DNA of 64,000 bases, taken from Bacteroidota bacterium (GTDB lineage: Bacteria > Bacteroidota > Bacteroidia > Flavobacteriales > Flavobacteriaceae). Where the stretch lies: positions 109,294 through 173,293 of the forward strand of contig JAEYTL010000056.1 of the NCBI GenBank assembly GCA_023434025.1. Reading direction: 5' to 3'. The first letter of the stretch is position 1. The number at the start of each line of letters is the position of its first letter. Position numbers and translations under genes: made by a program. Positions 19,318-29,735 of the stretch are shown piece after piece. The notes beneath the pieces are model-generated. The model had not been told where the DNA came from and made no database searches. It saw only the letters and a list, made by a program, of their open reading frames with translations.

Positions 19318-20044
19318 TTTTGATTTTATATTGAAAAAATTGGTTCAAACTTTCCAAAAGGAAATTTGAATTGGCAAATATGGTATTTTTTAATCTTTTT
19401 GCCAAAAAAACGGCGTCTCCTCCCGTTAAAATTATGGTAAAGTTTTTATTATACTGCTTATAACCATTAATAAAGCCATCAATTTCCAATGCCAGACCGT
19501 TTACCACTCCGGAATGAATGGACTGATCTGTTGAATTCCCCACAAGTCCGTCGGGTTCATCCAATGTCAGCAAAGGTAATTTTGCCGTGAAACGATGGAG
19601 TGATTCGTACCTGAGTCTGAGTCCGGGAGAAATGGCTCCGCCCCGATAGACATTGTTCTCATCTACAAAATCATAGGTTACACATGTTCCCGCATCAATA
19701 ATCAAACGATTCTGCTCAGGAAACAATAATGTTGCACCCGCTGCCAGAATCATCCGGTCTGTGCCTAATGTTTTTGGTGTAGCATAATTGTTCTGAAAAG
19801 GAAATGCATCAGAATTGGAAACAAAGTGTATTTTCAGGTTACCTGAAACTGTCCGTAGATCAAAACCCAATGTTTTTGTCACTGAAGAAACGATTAAATT
19901 GTCCACTTCCGGATAAGACAACAAAATATTTTTAAAATTATTTTCAGCTTCCGTTTCAGTAAAGACAAACGATGCCATGAGCGTATCCAACTCATAAACA
20001 GCACATTTAATCCGTGTATTTCCTATATCGACAACTAAAACCAT
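19310..20044 (-). CDS. coaX: type III pantothenate kinase
   Basis: 244 residues of the ASKHA fold: phosphate loop DIGNTRIK (6-13), LGTDRM at 93-98 with the catalytic Asp96, and DAGTCVTYD at 117-125. It phosphorylates pantothenate in the first step of CoA synthesis; type III enzymes are K+-dependent and insensitive to CoA. First gene of a minus-strand run through the outer membrane protein, TPR protein and LptC. A TACCTTCG element (20063-20070, complement) is a possible -7 box. Confidence 0.93.
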   Translation of the reverse strand: MVLVVDIGNTRIKCAVYELDTLMASFVFTETEAENNFKNILLSYPEVDNLIVSSVTKTLGFDLRTVSGNLKIHFVSNSDAFPFQNNYATPKTLGTDRMILAAGATLLFPEQNRLIIDAGTCVTYDFVDENNVYRGGAISPGLRLRYESLHRFTAKLPLLTLDEPDGLVGNSTDQSIHSGVVNGLALEIDGFINGYKQYNKNFTIILTGGDAVFLAKRLKNTIFANSNFLLESLNQFFQYKIKND

Positions 20045-20096
20045 ACTTTACATTTCTGCCGGCGAAGGTACGAATAGATTTTTTTTAATAATTGTT

Positions 20097-20126
20097 TTGG
20101 ATAAAATAAAAATCGTACTATATTTG
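20097..20126 (+). promoter_or_regulatory. promoter of tRNA-Phe
   Basis: TTG at 20097-20099 (within TTTTGG), 19 bases, then TATATTTG at 20119-20126: a full match to the Bacteroidota -33/-7 promoter, the clearest one in the window. Confidence 0.75.
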
Positions 20127-20142
20127 CACCCGCATCAGCAAA

Positions 20143-20215
<73 letters not shown>

Positions 20216-20216
20216 C

Positions 20217-20247
20217 AAAAACCCGAATATTGCTATTCGGGTTTTTT
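20217..20247. terminator. bidirectional terminator after tRNA-Phe
   Basis: A 9-bp perfect stem (20221-20229 with 20234-20242, core CCCGAATA/TATTCGGG), loop of four, T-run on plus and A-run before it on minus. It can end the tRNA transcript and that of the convergent AsmA-like gene, which stops at 20255. Confidence 0.85.
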
Positions 20248-20254
20248 GTTTTTA

Positions 20255-23071
20255 TTAATCCGTTTTTAGTGAATCTTTTGCCGTTTGTGGCTGCAGTGCA
20301 TTTGAAACAGGTTGTATTATTGTTTTATCTTCGGGGTTTGCCTGCTCCATTCCTTCTACATATTCCGTTTCTTCAAGGTCTTCTGTCTTTTTACCAATAC
20401 CAATTTCAGGATTTTCCTGTGTACCTGTAACCTTTATCGGAATTCCGATAATTCCCAAAGGCGGTAGCCCGATCCGCATTTTCAGGTTTATTTTTCCGTC
20501 AAAACTGGTTTCACCCTCAATTCTTGGTCTAAAGCCGGAAACTTTGAATTTGAACCGCTCTATTTTTATCAAATTATTTTTCACCGTTGTTTTGATGTCT
20601 ATTTTAGAAATATCCGGATCTTTCAAGGCATCTGTTTCAGTTTTCTGACTAACAACATTGAATAATTTAAATCCTTTCATTTTTACCTTCTTGACAGAAA
20701 GTGTTCCTCCTCCAACCAGAGAGGGGAAAACCGGCATCATATTACCATCTAATTTTCCGGCGATTTTATAATCTAACGAAACAATTCCTTCGGCATATTC
20801 TGCCGCAGAAGCCATCTCTCTGAACAAGGCTATTTCATTATAAGCCCGTTTTATATCAAAATCAGCCGCCTTAATTTTATAATCAAAATCAGCCCGAGTT
20901 GGTGTTTCATGAAAATAAACGGCATCCATAAGCACGCTGGTTCCGATTAATGAAAAGGAGGTGTTTTGCAAGGATAACTTTCCTTGATTTATACTGACTT
21001 TTCCAGTCAGGTTTTCAATATTCAGATCGTCAAAGCTGATTTTTTTTGCATTTGCTTTGAGGCTAAAATCAAATTCAGACGGAATTACAATCACGCCATT
21101 TGGGGCTATATTGTCATTTTCTTCCTCTGTTTCGTTCGCAAAAGCCATGAATTCATTGATTTGAATAAAATCGGAATCAACAGAAAAACTTCCTTTTAAA
21201 ATTTCTTTGTCTGAAAGGGCAAAATTGATTACGTTTTCCATGTAGCCATTCATCTTAAAATCTGATTGTCCATAGGAAGCCACAAAATCTGTAAAGTTCA
21301 TTTTATCCTGATTAAACAAAAACAAACCTTTGCTAATTATAAATGGTTTGGGTAAAAATTCAGAATTAATTTTAATTTCCCTGAGCTCTAATGTTCCTTT
21401 ATTATTTAAATGGCCATACTTCCCTGAAGCTGCGTCACTTTGTTTGCCCTGAAAAGCAACATCCATTTTAGCAAAACCGGTTATATCTGTCCCTTTCTGC
21501 GAAAATACGTTGTATATTTTTTCAATATTTAATTCGCCTTTGGCTTTGATATCATAAGCAATATCTTCAAAATTTTGAAGCGAGGCGTGCAGATTAAATG
21601 GTTTGCCTTCAAATTCCAAACCTGCAGGTGAAATCAATAAAGACAAACCACTTAGTTGTCCGCTACTATTTGAGGCTGCTGCTTTGAAATTGATATTTTT
21701 AACCGGATTCGGATAATATACTGATTGAACAAAACCATCCTTAAGCTCTAAATTACCTTTCGTTATCGGAAATTGCCTTTGCTCTTTGCTGTACTTTCCT
21801 TTGGAAACGATATCCGCTGAAAAACTTCCTTTTAAATCCATGTTTTCAATCCCAAGAGCCTGGTCCAGTTTAGCTAAATCTAATTCAGACCTTATTCTGG
21901 CATCTATCACAGGGTTGGATAATCCATTGACTTTTACATTACCGTTAAAAAAATCTTTTCCCACATCAAAATAGATGGAATCAATTTTCAAAACCAGTTT
22001 CTCTGTATCCAAAGAAGGCAGTCTGGTGTCAAGATTCAGAAAAATATTTTCGGCCGGAAACGGCGTCTTGTTATACGAAATAAATCCATCCCTGATTTTC
22101 ATATTAAAATGAATATCGGGTTTCTGATTTTCTTCTGCAATATATTTTCCCTTTAACGAAAAAAACAGATCTGTTTTTCCTGTAATGTTGGTTTTAGTCA
22201 GCCATGTAATAAATTGCGGCGGTAAGGCAGTGAAAAAATCATTGAGCTGACTGTTCTCTGATTTTACATTAAAATCTAAATCATAGCCGTTTTTTAAAAA
22301 ATCAAATCTCCCTTTAAACTCAACCGGAAGCTTGTTGATTATCAGGTTGTTTTCCTCAAAAATCAAGACCAGGGAATTTGTATTTATTTTGGTAATCAAT
22401 TCGGCATTTACACTTTTATTCTCTAAATAGGCTTCGTTATTAAATGAGAAATCAAATCCTTCAATTTGTGCTTTTGTTTTTAAATCAAAGATAGACTCAT
22501 ACAGGTCGCCTTTTCCTAAATAATTAAAATTATCAGCTTTAATAAGCATCTTGGCTGATTGGTCATCATAAATCAACCGCATTTTTTTAATGTCAATCCG
22601 TTCTAATCTGATGGCAGCAGAAGTTGAATCCTTTGATGATTCTTTGCTTTCTGAAATATATACGTTGTAATTTGGCTGTCCTTTTTTGTTGACTTTAACA
22701 TGAATCAATCCTTCGGAAACAAAAATCTTGTCAATTTTAATTTTTTCACCAAAAAAAACAGATTTTACGTTAATTCCAAACGCAATTTCTTTGGCAGAAA
22801 TCAGTGTATCCTTTTCAAAAGGAGCAGAACCTTTTAGCAAAAACCCATCCAATGTAAGCGTCAGGGAAGGAAAATGAGAGAAAAAAGATAAGTGGGTTTC
22901 GTTGAAACTCAACTCACCGTTCAGCTTTTCATTGGCAAATGACTTAACTTTGTTAGTAATGGTTTCCGGAAAAAGTGTGGGCAACAGAAAAAGCAATAAC
23001 AACAAAACTGTCACAGTAATTCCTGCTATTTTCAGTACTTTAAAAATTAATGCTTTATTCAACTTTTTCAT
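20255..23071 (-). CDS. AsmA-like inner-membrane-anchored protein
   Basis: 938 residues from ATG 23071 (the frame is open to 23089, but the start motif MKKLNKAL precedes the membrane helix). One N-terminal transmembrane segment (about 14-34) is followed by a very long beta-rich periplasmic region with AsmA N- and C-terminal features; near the end SLVGGGTLSVKKVKMKGFKLFNVVS is the typical AsmA_2 stretch. AsmA-like proteins are thought to move phospholipid towards the outer membrane. TACTTTCG (23076-23083, complement) with TTG 20 bases upstream is a likely promoter, giving an almost leaderless mRNA. Confidence 0.82.
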   Translation of the reverse strand: MKKLNKALIFKVLKIAGITVTVLLLLLFLLPTLFPETITNKVKSFANEKLNGELSFNETHLSFFSHFPSLTLTLDGFLLKGSAPFEKDTLISAKEIAFGINVKSVFFGEKIKIDKIFVSEGLIHVKVNKKGQPNYNVYISESKESSKDSTSAAIRLERIDIKKMRLIYDDQSAKMLIKADNFNYLGKGDLYESIFDLKTKAQIEGFDFSFNNEAYLENKSVNAELITKINTNSLVLIFEENNLIINKLPVEFKGRFDFLKNGYDLDFNVKSENSQLNDFFTALPPQFITWLTKTNITGKTDLFFSLKGKYIAEENQKPDIHFNMKIRDGFISYNKTPFPAENIFLNLDTRLPSLDTEKLVLKIDSIYFDVGKDFFNGNVKVNGLSNPVIDARIRSELDLAKLDQALGIENMDLKGSFSADIVSKGKYSKEQRQFPITKGNLELKDGFVQSVYYPNPVKNINFKAAASNSSGQLSGLSLLISPAGLEFEGKPFNLHASLQNFEDIAYDIKAKGELNIEKIYNVFSQKGTDITGFAKMDVAFQGKQSDAASGKYGHLNNKGTLELREIKINSEFLPKPFIISKGLFLFNQDKMNFTDFVASYGQSDFKMNGYMENVINFALSDKEILKGSFSVDSDFIQINEFMAFANETEEENDNIAPNGVIVIPSEFDFSLKANAKKISFDDLNIENLTGKVSINQGKLSLQNTSFSLIGTSVLMDAVYFHETPTRADFDYKIKAADFDIKRAYNEIALFREMASAAEYAEGIVSLDYKIAGKLDGNMMPVFPSLVGGGTLSVKKVKMKGFKLFNVVSQKTETDALKDPDISKIDIKTTVKNNLIKIERFKFKVSGFRPRIEGETSFDGKINLKMRIGLPPLGIIGIPIKVTGTQENPEIGIGKKTEDLEETEYVEGMEQANPEDKTIIQPVSNALQPQTAKDSLKTD

Positions 23072-23122
23072 GACACGAAAGTAAATCATTCAAATTGAAT
23101 TTACAATAGTCCGGCTCACAAC

Positions 23123-23147
23123 AAAAAACCCAGTTAAATAACTGGGC
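23123..23147 (-). terminator. terminator of the sus/amylase operon
   Basis: On the minus strand a CCCAGTTA/TAACTGGG hairpin (23129-23146) is followed by six T (23123-23128), 39 bases after the amylase stop codon. A clear intrinsic terminator closing the minus arm of the maltodextrin locus. Confidence 0.85.
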
Positions 23148-23185
23148 TTAATGGCATTGTAATATAATTAACTAACTCTAAAATC

Positions 23186-26095
23186 CTAATTTTTAATTAA
23201 TTTCATCGTCTTTTCTCTTCCGTTTTCATCAACGACCCTTACAAAATAAACCCCTTTGTTTAAATCGCTTACATCAAAAGAGTGATCAGCAGTAAACGAT
23301 TTGTTAAATGATTTTATCAATTGACCGGTTACAGCGTACACTTCTACTTTTGTTGTGGCAACCGAGATGGTAAATGCGTTTGAGGCAGGGTTTGGAGCCA
23401 ACGTTACATTTGTATTCACTCCAAAATTATGGGTTGACAAGGTTGAGGGTTGATTTCCATAGACTCTGAACTGCCCGGGTTGAAGATTTATTGCCGCAGT
23501 TGTACTGGTAACATTGATCGGCGTATCATCCATCAGGTTATACCAGGTTCCGGTATAAGGAAAATCAGGCGTTATATTTTCGCTACTAGTAGAAAAGTTT
23601 GCTAAAATCACTACATTTTTTAACTGAGAAGCAGGAAGTGAATTATCATAAACATAAATCCGCTGACGAAGATTGGTTTCATTTGGACTAATTGAATACT
23701 CTCCATTAAATACAGGTTCATTGATTTTTAGTTTTATCATTCTTGCCCAATCATCATAAATAGCAGTCCTTCTGGAATCTGAAAGCCAGTTTTGTGTCCA
23801 TTGCCACTGTGGTTTTGTATCTAACTTACAATCTCCAGGAAGTGTACCTCCTTCATCATTAACCGTTCCGTTTGAACAAGTAAAAATAGATTGATTGCAA
23901 CCAAGTTCTCCAAAATGCCAGATCATCTTTGGCCCGGGCACTAAAATACTGGTTGCTCCAATCGCACCCATTCGAGACAGAGCATTGGTTAAGTTGCCGC
24001 TAACCGGTGCTGAACCACTATTGCTACCATAAGTAACAGCTTCATACATCATGCGGTCTTTGTCATGACTTTCCGGATAACCGATTAATCTTTTTCCTGT
24101 AAATCCTCTGCTGACATGACCCATTCTGTTAATATTTTGACCCGAATAGCCCATAGCAAGCTCTTTGTACTGAGAGAACATTTCTCCCCACATGAGGATA
24201 CCATTGCCTTCGTTTAACCTGTAATTAGCCCATTGCTGTTCTTCATTATCAGAACCTAAATGTTCAAAGATTACAATGTGACCAGGATCAAGGCTCCACG
24301 AATAATCAGCATACTCTTTTAAAACCTGTACCCTATCAGCCTGATAAGTATTGGTACATCCGTCATCACCACCACTACAATTCTGAGTAAATCCTTTGGT
24401 CAGATCCCATCGGAAACCATCAATTTTAAATTCTTCTATCCATTGTTTAATGACTCTTCTGGTATAATATTGCGTTAAAGCTGACTGATGATTAAAGTCT
24501 TCTCCCACACTATAACTATGTCTGGCTGTTGTATTATAGTATGGATTTTCAGATGAAGGCGAACCCCATCCGTCTCCCTCCGGATCATTCATCCACATTC
24601 TAACCCCTGGATTTCTTCCAAAAGAATGATTCAGGGCTACGTCTAAAATAACAGCAATCCCATTTTGATGGCATAAATCTATGAGCTCTTTTAGCTTATC
24701 CGGCGTACCATAATATTTATCTAACGCCAAATGAAATGCAGTGTTATACCCCCAGCTTTCGTTACCTTCAAACTCCATGACCGGCATAAGCTGAATAGCA
24801 TTAACCCCTAAATCTTTAAAGTAATCAATCCTGTTAATCAAATCCTGGTAGTTTCTGTTTGCATCAAAATCCCTGACTAAAACTTCGTAAACCACTAAAT
24901 TATCTTTATCTGGTTTTATAAAATTTAAAGTAGCATCACTCCAATTATACGGTGTTTGCCCGGTTTGTAAAACCGTAACTTCTCTTTGTTGGTTTGGAGC
25001 TATTGTGTTATAACTGGGAAGATCCGGAAACTTCCCCAACGCAATAATTTCACCATCATCAAATGGAGATAAAACCAGTGTAGAGTACATATCTGCTGTC
25101 TTAACAATCCTTGGGGAATTTGCCGGTACAGAAGTGTTATCACAGACCCAATATTGATAGGCATACATGGTTCCCGGATTTAATCCGCTCAGTTCCAACC
25201 AAAATTTACCTGTTGCAGGATCCTTTTTCATTGCATATGCAAGTGTAGGTGACCAGTTATTAAAGCTACCTGCCACATATACAAAATCTTTATTTGGAGC
25301 AGAAAGTACTAATGTAGCTTTAGTAAAATCGGAAGAATCATAATTGATACCATCCTGAAAATTTGACGGTAGTGCTTCACTAACCGGTGTCAGCGTTTTT
25401 ATTGCAGAAAATTGAAAACTCTTGGTAGATCCGTTTTGTGTAACCTCTAAAACATAATTATTTATATTTTCGGCTGTTGCATCTGAAAATGTATAACTCG
25501 GAGCTCCCGTACTGGCCGGCAGATTGTTTTGTGTATTGATAACAACACCATTTCGTTTTAAAACATAGTTAGACGGCCCAACAGTATGTCTGGCAGCAAC
25601 AGTGTATGACGTTGCAAAAAGTTGTGTGCCACCGGCAACGATATTATTCATTAATGTGACTTGGAAAGAACCCACATTTAAAACAATATCTTGTGACTTT
25701 TTATCTCCGGTTCCATTTTTTGCTTTTATCAAAAAACCAACTTTAGCAACCTCGGTACTTCCAAAAAAATTAAAAACAGAAGGATTATATGTAAAAGAAT
25801 ATGTATCGTTGGAAGAATTATATGTCATTAACTTACTTTCACTTGAATTTTCCCAAGATCCGTTTCCGGAATAAGGAATATTGGCATTTGCACTATTCAA
25901 AGCCCATACCCAGGCGTATAATTGATTATTGGCTACTCCCCAAGCTGCTTCGTTAACTGAAGAACCGTTTATTGTGATTGTCAACGCATCTGTCCCTTCA
26001 AAAGTGGGAGACGGGTTAATTGAATAAGTCACCGTTTGTTGTTGAGCTAACAACCAAATTGGTGACAATAATAGAACTGATAAAATTTTTTTCAT
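23186..26095 (-). CDS. GH13 alpha-amylase with T9SS sorting domain
   Basis: 969 residues: signal peptide (ends LLAQQ), N-terminal beta-domain, a CBM48-like module (about 262-330, VYVAGSFNNWSP), a GH13 barrel (about 390-800) and a C-terminal T9SS type A domain (about 895-969, ending KGVYFVRVVDENGREKTMKL). GH13 regions are all there: DVALNHSFGR (I), GFRWDLTKG (II, nucleophile Asp), IFEHLG (III, acid Glu), ESHDKDR (IV). It is thus exported through the type IX system and likely held at the surface, the first step in starch breakdown. Last gene of the susCDEF operon. Confidence 0.93.
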   Translation of the reverse strand: MKKILSVLLLSPIWLLAQQQTVTYSINPSPTFEGTDALTITINGSSVNEAAWGVANNQLYAWVWALNSANANIPYSGNGSWENSSESKLMTYNSSNDTYSFTYNPSVFNFFGSTEVAKVGFLIKAKNGTGDKKSQDIVLNVGSFQVTLMNNIVAGGTQLFATSYTVAARHTVGPSNYVLKRNGVVINTQNNLPASTGAPSYTFSDATAENINNYVLEVTQNGSTKSFQFSAIKTLTPVSEALPSNFQDGINYDSSDFTKATLVLSAPNKDFVYVAGSFNNWSPTLAYAMKKDPATGKFWLELSGLNPGTMYAYQYWVCDNTSVPANSPRIVKTADMYSTLVLSPFDDGEIIALGKFPDLPSYNTIAPNQQREVTVLQTGQTPYNWSDATLNFIKPDKDNLVVYEVLVRDFDANRNYQDLINRIDYFKDLGVNAIQLMPVMEFEGNESWGYNTAFHLALDKYYGTPDKLKELIDLCHQNGIAVILDVALNHSFGRNPGVRMWMNDPEGDGWGSPSSENPYYNTTARHSYSVGEDFNHQSALTQYYTRRVIKQWIEEFKIDGFRWDLTKGFTQNCSGGDDGCTNTYQADRVQVLKEYADYSWSLDPGHIVIFEHLGSDNEEQQWANYRLNEGNGILMWGEMFSQYKELAMGYSGQNINRMGHVSRGFTGKRLIGYPESHDKDRMMYEAVTYGSNSGSAPVSGNLTNALSRMGAIGATSILVPGPKMIWHFGELGCNQSIFTCSNGTVNDEGGTLPGDCKLDTKPQWQWTQNWLSDSRRTAIYDDWARMIKLKINEPVFNGEYSISPNETNLRQRIYVYDNSLPASQLKNVVILANFSTSSENITPDFPYTGTWYNLMDDTPINVTSTTAAINLQPGQFRVYGNQPSTLSTHNFGVNTNVTLAPNPASNAFTISVATTKVEVYAVTGQLIKSFNKSFTADHSFDVSDLNKGVYFVRVVDENGREKTMKLIKN

Positions 26096-26207
26096 ATCCT
26101 TTTTGCTTATAAAAAAATCGGAATTGCTTTCCTTTAAACGTGTGATTTCAACACATTAAACTCAAAACATAATCATTCCATTCCTGTTTTTCGATTAATG
26201 TAAATTG

Positions 26208-26248
26208 ATTGAATTATTGGCTAACTAAAAGTCGGCCAATAATTCAAT
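26208..26248. other. stem-loop between susF-like gene and amylase gene
   Basis: Perfect 14-bp inverted repeat (26208-26221 with 26235-26248, core GAATTATTGGC) with a 13-base loop. No T-run follows on the minus strand, so it is more likely an mRNA-stabilising or partial-termination structure between susF and the amylase gene than a full terminator. Confidence 0.6.
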
Positions 26249-26293
26249 TCAATCACAATTTTCAGAATTACAACCCCGAAAAATGTTTACTTA

Positions 26294-27076
26294 TTATTGC
26301 AGAGTAATTGTATAGCTTTTACCTGCCAGACCACCTGATTCTGTATTGCTAAAATTAGCTCTGATAAAATAGGTTCCAGAAACAGTTACGGGAATGTCAG
26401 CTCCATTTTGATCAAGAGTCAGATTATTTCCGTCATCTCCATAATTTGTTGTCCAGCTATCATCCAATCTAAACTTAAATGCACCTCCAGCTGTTAGGTC
26501 TATCGTAATTGAATAGATTTTTGTTGCTAAATCATAATCCATATTCGTATCTGAATCCCAACCTGTTGGCGTTGCACTACCAATAATTCCCCAATTTGGC
26601 CATGCAGGGTACGGCGTTAAACGAATGGTAAAATGATTTGAATATTGAGGTACAGCCGTTCCAATTGTTCCGACAGTTGACTTTATTCTGACATTTATAC
26701 TACTTTCTTCAAAAGGAGGGAATCCGGCATCTAAAGCAGCTTGGTTCAACTCACTCACCGTAAATTCTTTAAATTTAGTTGTAGAGTTTGCAACTACGGT
26801 TGGCGATTCAAAATTCGCACCGACCTCATCAAATTCAATGGCGTAATTAACAACAGTAGGTGTTCCGTTGTAATCAGCATAATCCCAAACAAATGTAACA
26901 GCAAAATCACTTGCATTATCATTTTGCAGAACCATCGAAAAATCATCCGTTGGTGATTGTAAAACGGGTGCAGTATTGGCATTTACAGCTTCTCTTTCTG
27001 TATCTGCAATATCGTCTGTACATGACACGGTAAACAAACCAATACTAGCAATTAATATTCTTAATGTATTATTCAT
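26294..27076 (-). CDS. SusE/SusF-family surface lipoprotein (one starch-binding repeat)
   Basis: 260 residues; lipobox ends at the Cys of TVSCTDD. An N-terminal SusE-like Ig region (PVLQSPTDDFSMVLQ) is followed by a single C-terminal carbohydrate-binding repeat starting WGIIGSATPTGWDSDT and containing FKFRLDDSWTTNYGDDGNN. In Bacteroides, SusE and SusF sit on the cell surface and hold starch. The repeat is nearly identical in pattern to the two repeats of the upstream neighbour, so the pair arose by duplication. Shorter than Bacteroides SusF. Confidence 0.85.
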   Translation of the reverse strand: MNNTLRILIASIGLFTVSCTDDIADTEREAVNANTAPVLQSPTDDFSMVLQNDNASDFAVTFVWDYADYNGTPTVVNYAIEFDEVGANFESPTVVANSTTKFKEFTVSELNQAALDAGFPPFEESSINVRIKSTVGTIGTAVPQYSNHFTIRLTPYPAWPNWGIIGSATPTGWDSDTNMDYDLATKIYSITIDLTAGGAFKFRLDDSWTTNYGDDGNNLTLDQNGADIPVTVSGTYFIRANFSNTESGGLAGKSYTITLQ

Positions 27077-27094
27077 TGTAAATTATTTTAAAAA

Positions 27095-28087
27095 TTATAA
27101 CTGTGTAATAGTATAAGTTAGGGCAGTAAAGTCTGCAGTAATATAATATTTACCCGCAGTAGCTACAGGAATGTTGTCTCCTCCGGCATCTAATGTTAAA
27201 TTATTCCCGTTATCTCCGTAATTAGTTCCCCAGTCTTGGTTTAACCTAAACTTAAATTCTCCTTCTGCCAAATCTATTATAATTGAATACGTATTTGAAG
27301 TTGAATCAAAATCTAAAAGCGTATCACTGTCCCATCCTGTTGGCGTTGCACTTCCAATGATTCCCCAAGCATCAATAATCGGTGTAATTGAATACGTCAG
27401 GTTTTCAATATCTAGAACAATTGTATAATTACCCTCTGTCACGGCGATATTATCACCTCCTGAGTCTAATGTTAAATCATTCCCATTATCTCCGTAATTT
27501 GTATCCCAGCTATTATCCAATCTGAATTTGAATTCACCGGTCAATAAGTATACAGAGATTGAATATTTACCTGTCATGGGATTGTATGTCATGTCAGTGC
27601 TGTTATCCCAGCCGTATTGTGTTGCACTTCCGATAATTCCCCAATTAGGCTGGTATGGTGTCACTTTAATTGACACTACATTAGATACCCAATCTGACGT
27701 TTTAATTCTAATATCAATAATACCTTCTGTCTGAGGTTCGATCCCTAAACTTTTTGCCGTTGTATCTAACGTACCGATTGTCACGTCTAAAAACAAATCA
27801 GTAGTAGTACCAACAACAACTGGAGAAGCAAAATCTGTTTCTCCCAAAGCTGCTTCAACCGAATATGTAATAGAAGAATCTTCTGTTGCATTTGAGTCTG
27901 ACCATACAAAAGTAGTTGCTACCTGATTTAATTTGCTTCCGTCTAACACAGAGTTGAAACTTGACGTTGGGTTAATCAACATAATTCCTTCTTCCGGTGT
28001 TAATGCATCAATTTCTTGAATATCATCTGAACATGATATAACTATTAGTCCTGAAAGCACTAATAACAGTTTTGAAATTTTTTTCAT
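27095..28087 (-). CDS. SusE/SusF-family surface lipoprotein (two starch-binding repeats)
   Basis: 330 residues with lipobox at VISCSDD. N-terminal SusE domain (about 30-145), then two tandem binding repeats beginning WGIIGSATQYGWDNSTDM (about 150) and WGIIGSATPTGWDSDTLL (about 243). The conserved Trp residues and NYGDNGNDLTLD turns are expected to contact glucan. Directly downstream of susD (19 bases), the position of susE in the Bacteroides operon. Confidence 0.87.
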   Translation of the reverse strand: MKKISKLLLVLSGLIVISCSDDIQEIDALTPEEGIMLINPTSSFNSVLDGSKLNQVATTFVWSDSNATEDSSITYSVEAALGETDFASPVVVGTTTDLFLDVTIGTLDTTAKSLGIEPQTEGIIDIRIKTSDWVSNVVSIKVTPYQPNWGIIGSATQYGWDNSTDMTYNPMTGKYSISVYLLTGEFKFRLDNSWDTNYGDNGNDLTLDSGGDNIAVTEGNYTIVLDIENLTYSITPIIDAWGIIGSATPTGWDSDTLLDFDSTSNTYSIIIDLAEGEFKFRLNQDWGTNYGDNGNNLTLDAGGDNIPVATAGKYYITADFTALTYTITQL

Positions 28088-28106
28088 GCTTATTTCTTTA
28101 TAATTA

Positions 28107-29723
28107 TTAATACCCCTGATTTTGAGTTAAGTTTGGATTCGCAGTAATTGCGTTAGATGGAACCGGGAAAATCTTCAAATTATCTGAAATTGAAGTTCCG
28201 TTTTGAATATTTCCTTTCCATGCCCAATTATAGCTTCCTCCTGTGTATTTTCCGAATCGAATGAGATCTTGTCTTCGGTGTCCTTCCCAATGTAATTCTC
28301 TGGCTCTTTCATCTAAAACAAAATTAAGATCAACATCACTTGCAGACACATTTGCACCAGTACTTCCTCCATTTGCTCTGACCCTTAAGTCATTAATATA
28401 CCCAATAGACTGGGATGAAGCATTTTTAACATTACTGCCATTTGTTGCTCCATCTTTTCTCATCTGGGCTTCTACATACATTAAATAAACATCAGCCAAT
28501 CTAAACAAAGGAAAATCAGTATCTACAAACGTTGAATTTGAACCGGCTACTCCCGCAGACGATTTATTTGAAAACTTATGCAGGATATGACCTTGGGCTG
28601 CATTAGTGATTACCTCAATATCGACTGGTCTTTCACCATTGTTATCTGAAATTGTATTTCTCACATCATTTGTAAAAGCATCTCCATCAAATTTTTGAAC
28701 TAATTGTTTTCTTAAACGAAGAGCTCCTCCCCATCCTCCAACGCCAAACTCAGAACCATTTCCTTCTAACGATCCGACTTGTCCGTTAATAATAACAGTT
28801 GTTGCCCCATAATTCTGGGTTCTAACACCATCAGATTGTAATGTAAAAATCATTTCTCCGGAAGTATGATTATCTGCTTTGAAATTGTTCAAATAATTTG
28901 TATTTAAAGCATATCCTCCGGCCATTACGTTTTCACATTGAATCATACATTCATTATATTTTGAAGTACCAATGTAAACTTCTGCATTTAAATATATTTT
29001 TGCCAATATAGTTTGTGCTACTGCTTTATCTAATCTCCCATACTCATTTGTTCTGGCTTCTTTTAGGCCTGGAATAGCATCAATTAATTCAGTTTCAATA
29101 AATTCAAACAATTGCTGTCTGTTATATTGCGGACCTTTGAAACCTATTGGGTCATTTTCGGTTATAAACGGAGCTTTACCAAAAACATCCATCATATAAT
29201 AGTATGCCAAAGCTCTTAATACTCTTGCTTCATTTCTAAAAATTTCAATCTGAGCAACATCATCCGGATTCGTAATTCCTCTTGCCGTTAGCAACTCAGG
29301 AGCTGATTGGTTTAAAAAATCATTTGCAAAAGCTACTTCTGCCATTGTTCTACTAAAAAACCCTAAAACAATTGGATTGGTAGCTGTCCAAGTGTTTCTT
29401 TGTAATTCAGCAACACCTTCATCATTTTCATACGTCCAAACTACTTCGTCTGTAGTTAAGTTTTGCAAGTACCATAATGTTCTACCAAACTGACTTGTTC
29501 CTGCATCAATTCCTTGTAAAAAAGAACTCCCTGAATCACCGGTTCCTGTTAATGATAGATTTCCATAGACACCTGCTAAAGCTTGCTTATAACCTTCTAC
29601 TGAAGAAAACAAAATTTCCGGAGTAACTGTTCTCGGATCTTCCGAGACCACATTTAAATCATCAGTACAAGATATAATTACTCCAAATGTGAGGAATAAG
29701 TAAAGAATCTTAAATCTTTTCAT
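28107..29723 (-). CDS. susD: SusD/RagB-family starch-binding lipoprotein
   Basis: 538 residues with a lipobox ending at Cys19 (GVIISC). N-terminal SusD-like_3 TPR region and C-terminal RagB/SusD domain; the closing part AREL-HWEGHRRQDLIRFGKY is the typical family sequence. SusD caps the SusC channel and captures glycan. It lies 12 bases downstream of susC, as in nearly all SusCD pairs. Starch/maltodextrin specificity follows from the neighbouring enzymes. Confidence 0.93.
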   Translation of the reverse strand: MKRFKILYLFLTFGVIISCTDDLNVVSEDPRTVTPEILFSSVEGYKQALAGVYGNLSLTGTGDSGSSFLQGIDAGTSQFGRTLWYLQNLTTDEVVWTYENDEGVAELQRNTWTATNPIVLGFFSRTMAEVAFANDFLNQSAPELLTARGITNPDDVAQIEIFRNEARVLRALAYYYMMDVFGKAPFITENDPIGFKGPQYNRQQLFEFIETELIDAIPGLKEARTNEYGRLDKAVAQTILAKIYLNAEVYIGTSKYNECMIQCENVMAGGYALNTNYLNNFKADNHTSGEMIFTLQSDGVRTQNYGATTVIINGQVGSLEGNGSEFGVGGWGGALRLRKQLVQKFDGDAFTNDVRNTISDNNGERPVDIEVITNAAQGHILHKFSNKSSAGVAGSNSTFVDTDFPLFRLADVYLMYVEAQMRKDGATNGSNVKNASSQSIGYINDLRVRANGGSTGANVSASDVDLNFVLDERARELHWEGHRRQDLIRFGKYTGGSYNWAWKGNIQNGTSISDNLKIFPVPSNAITANPNLTQNQGY

Positions 29724-29735
29724 ATATATTTTTTT

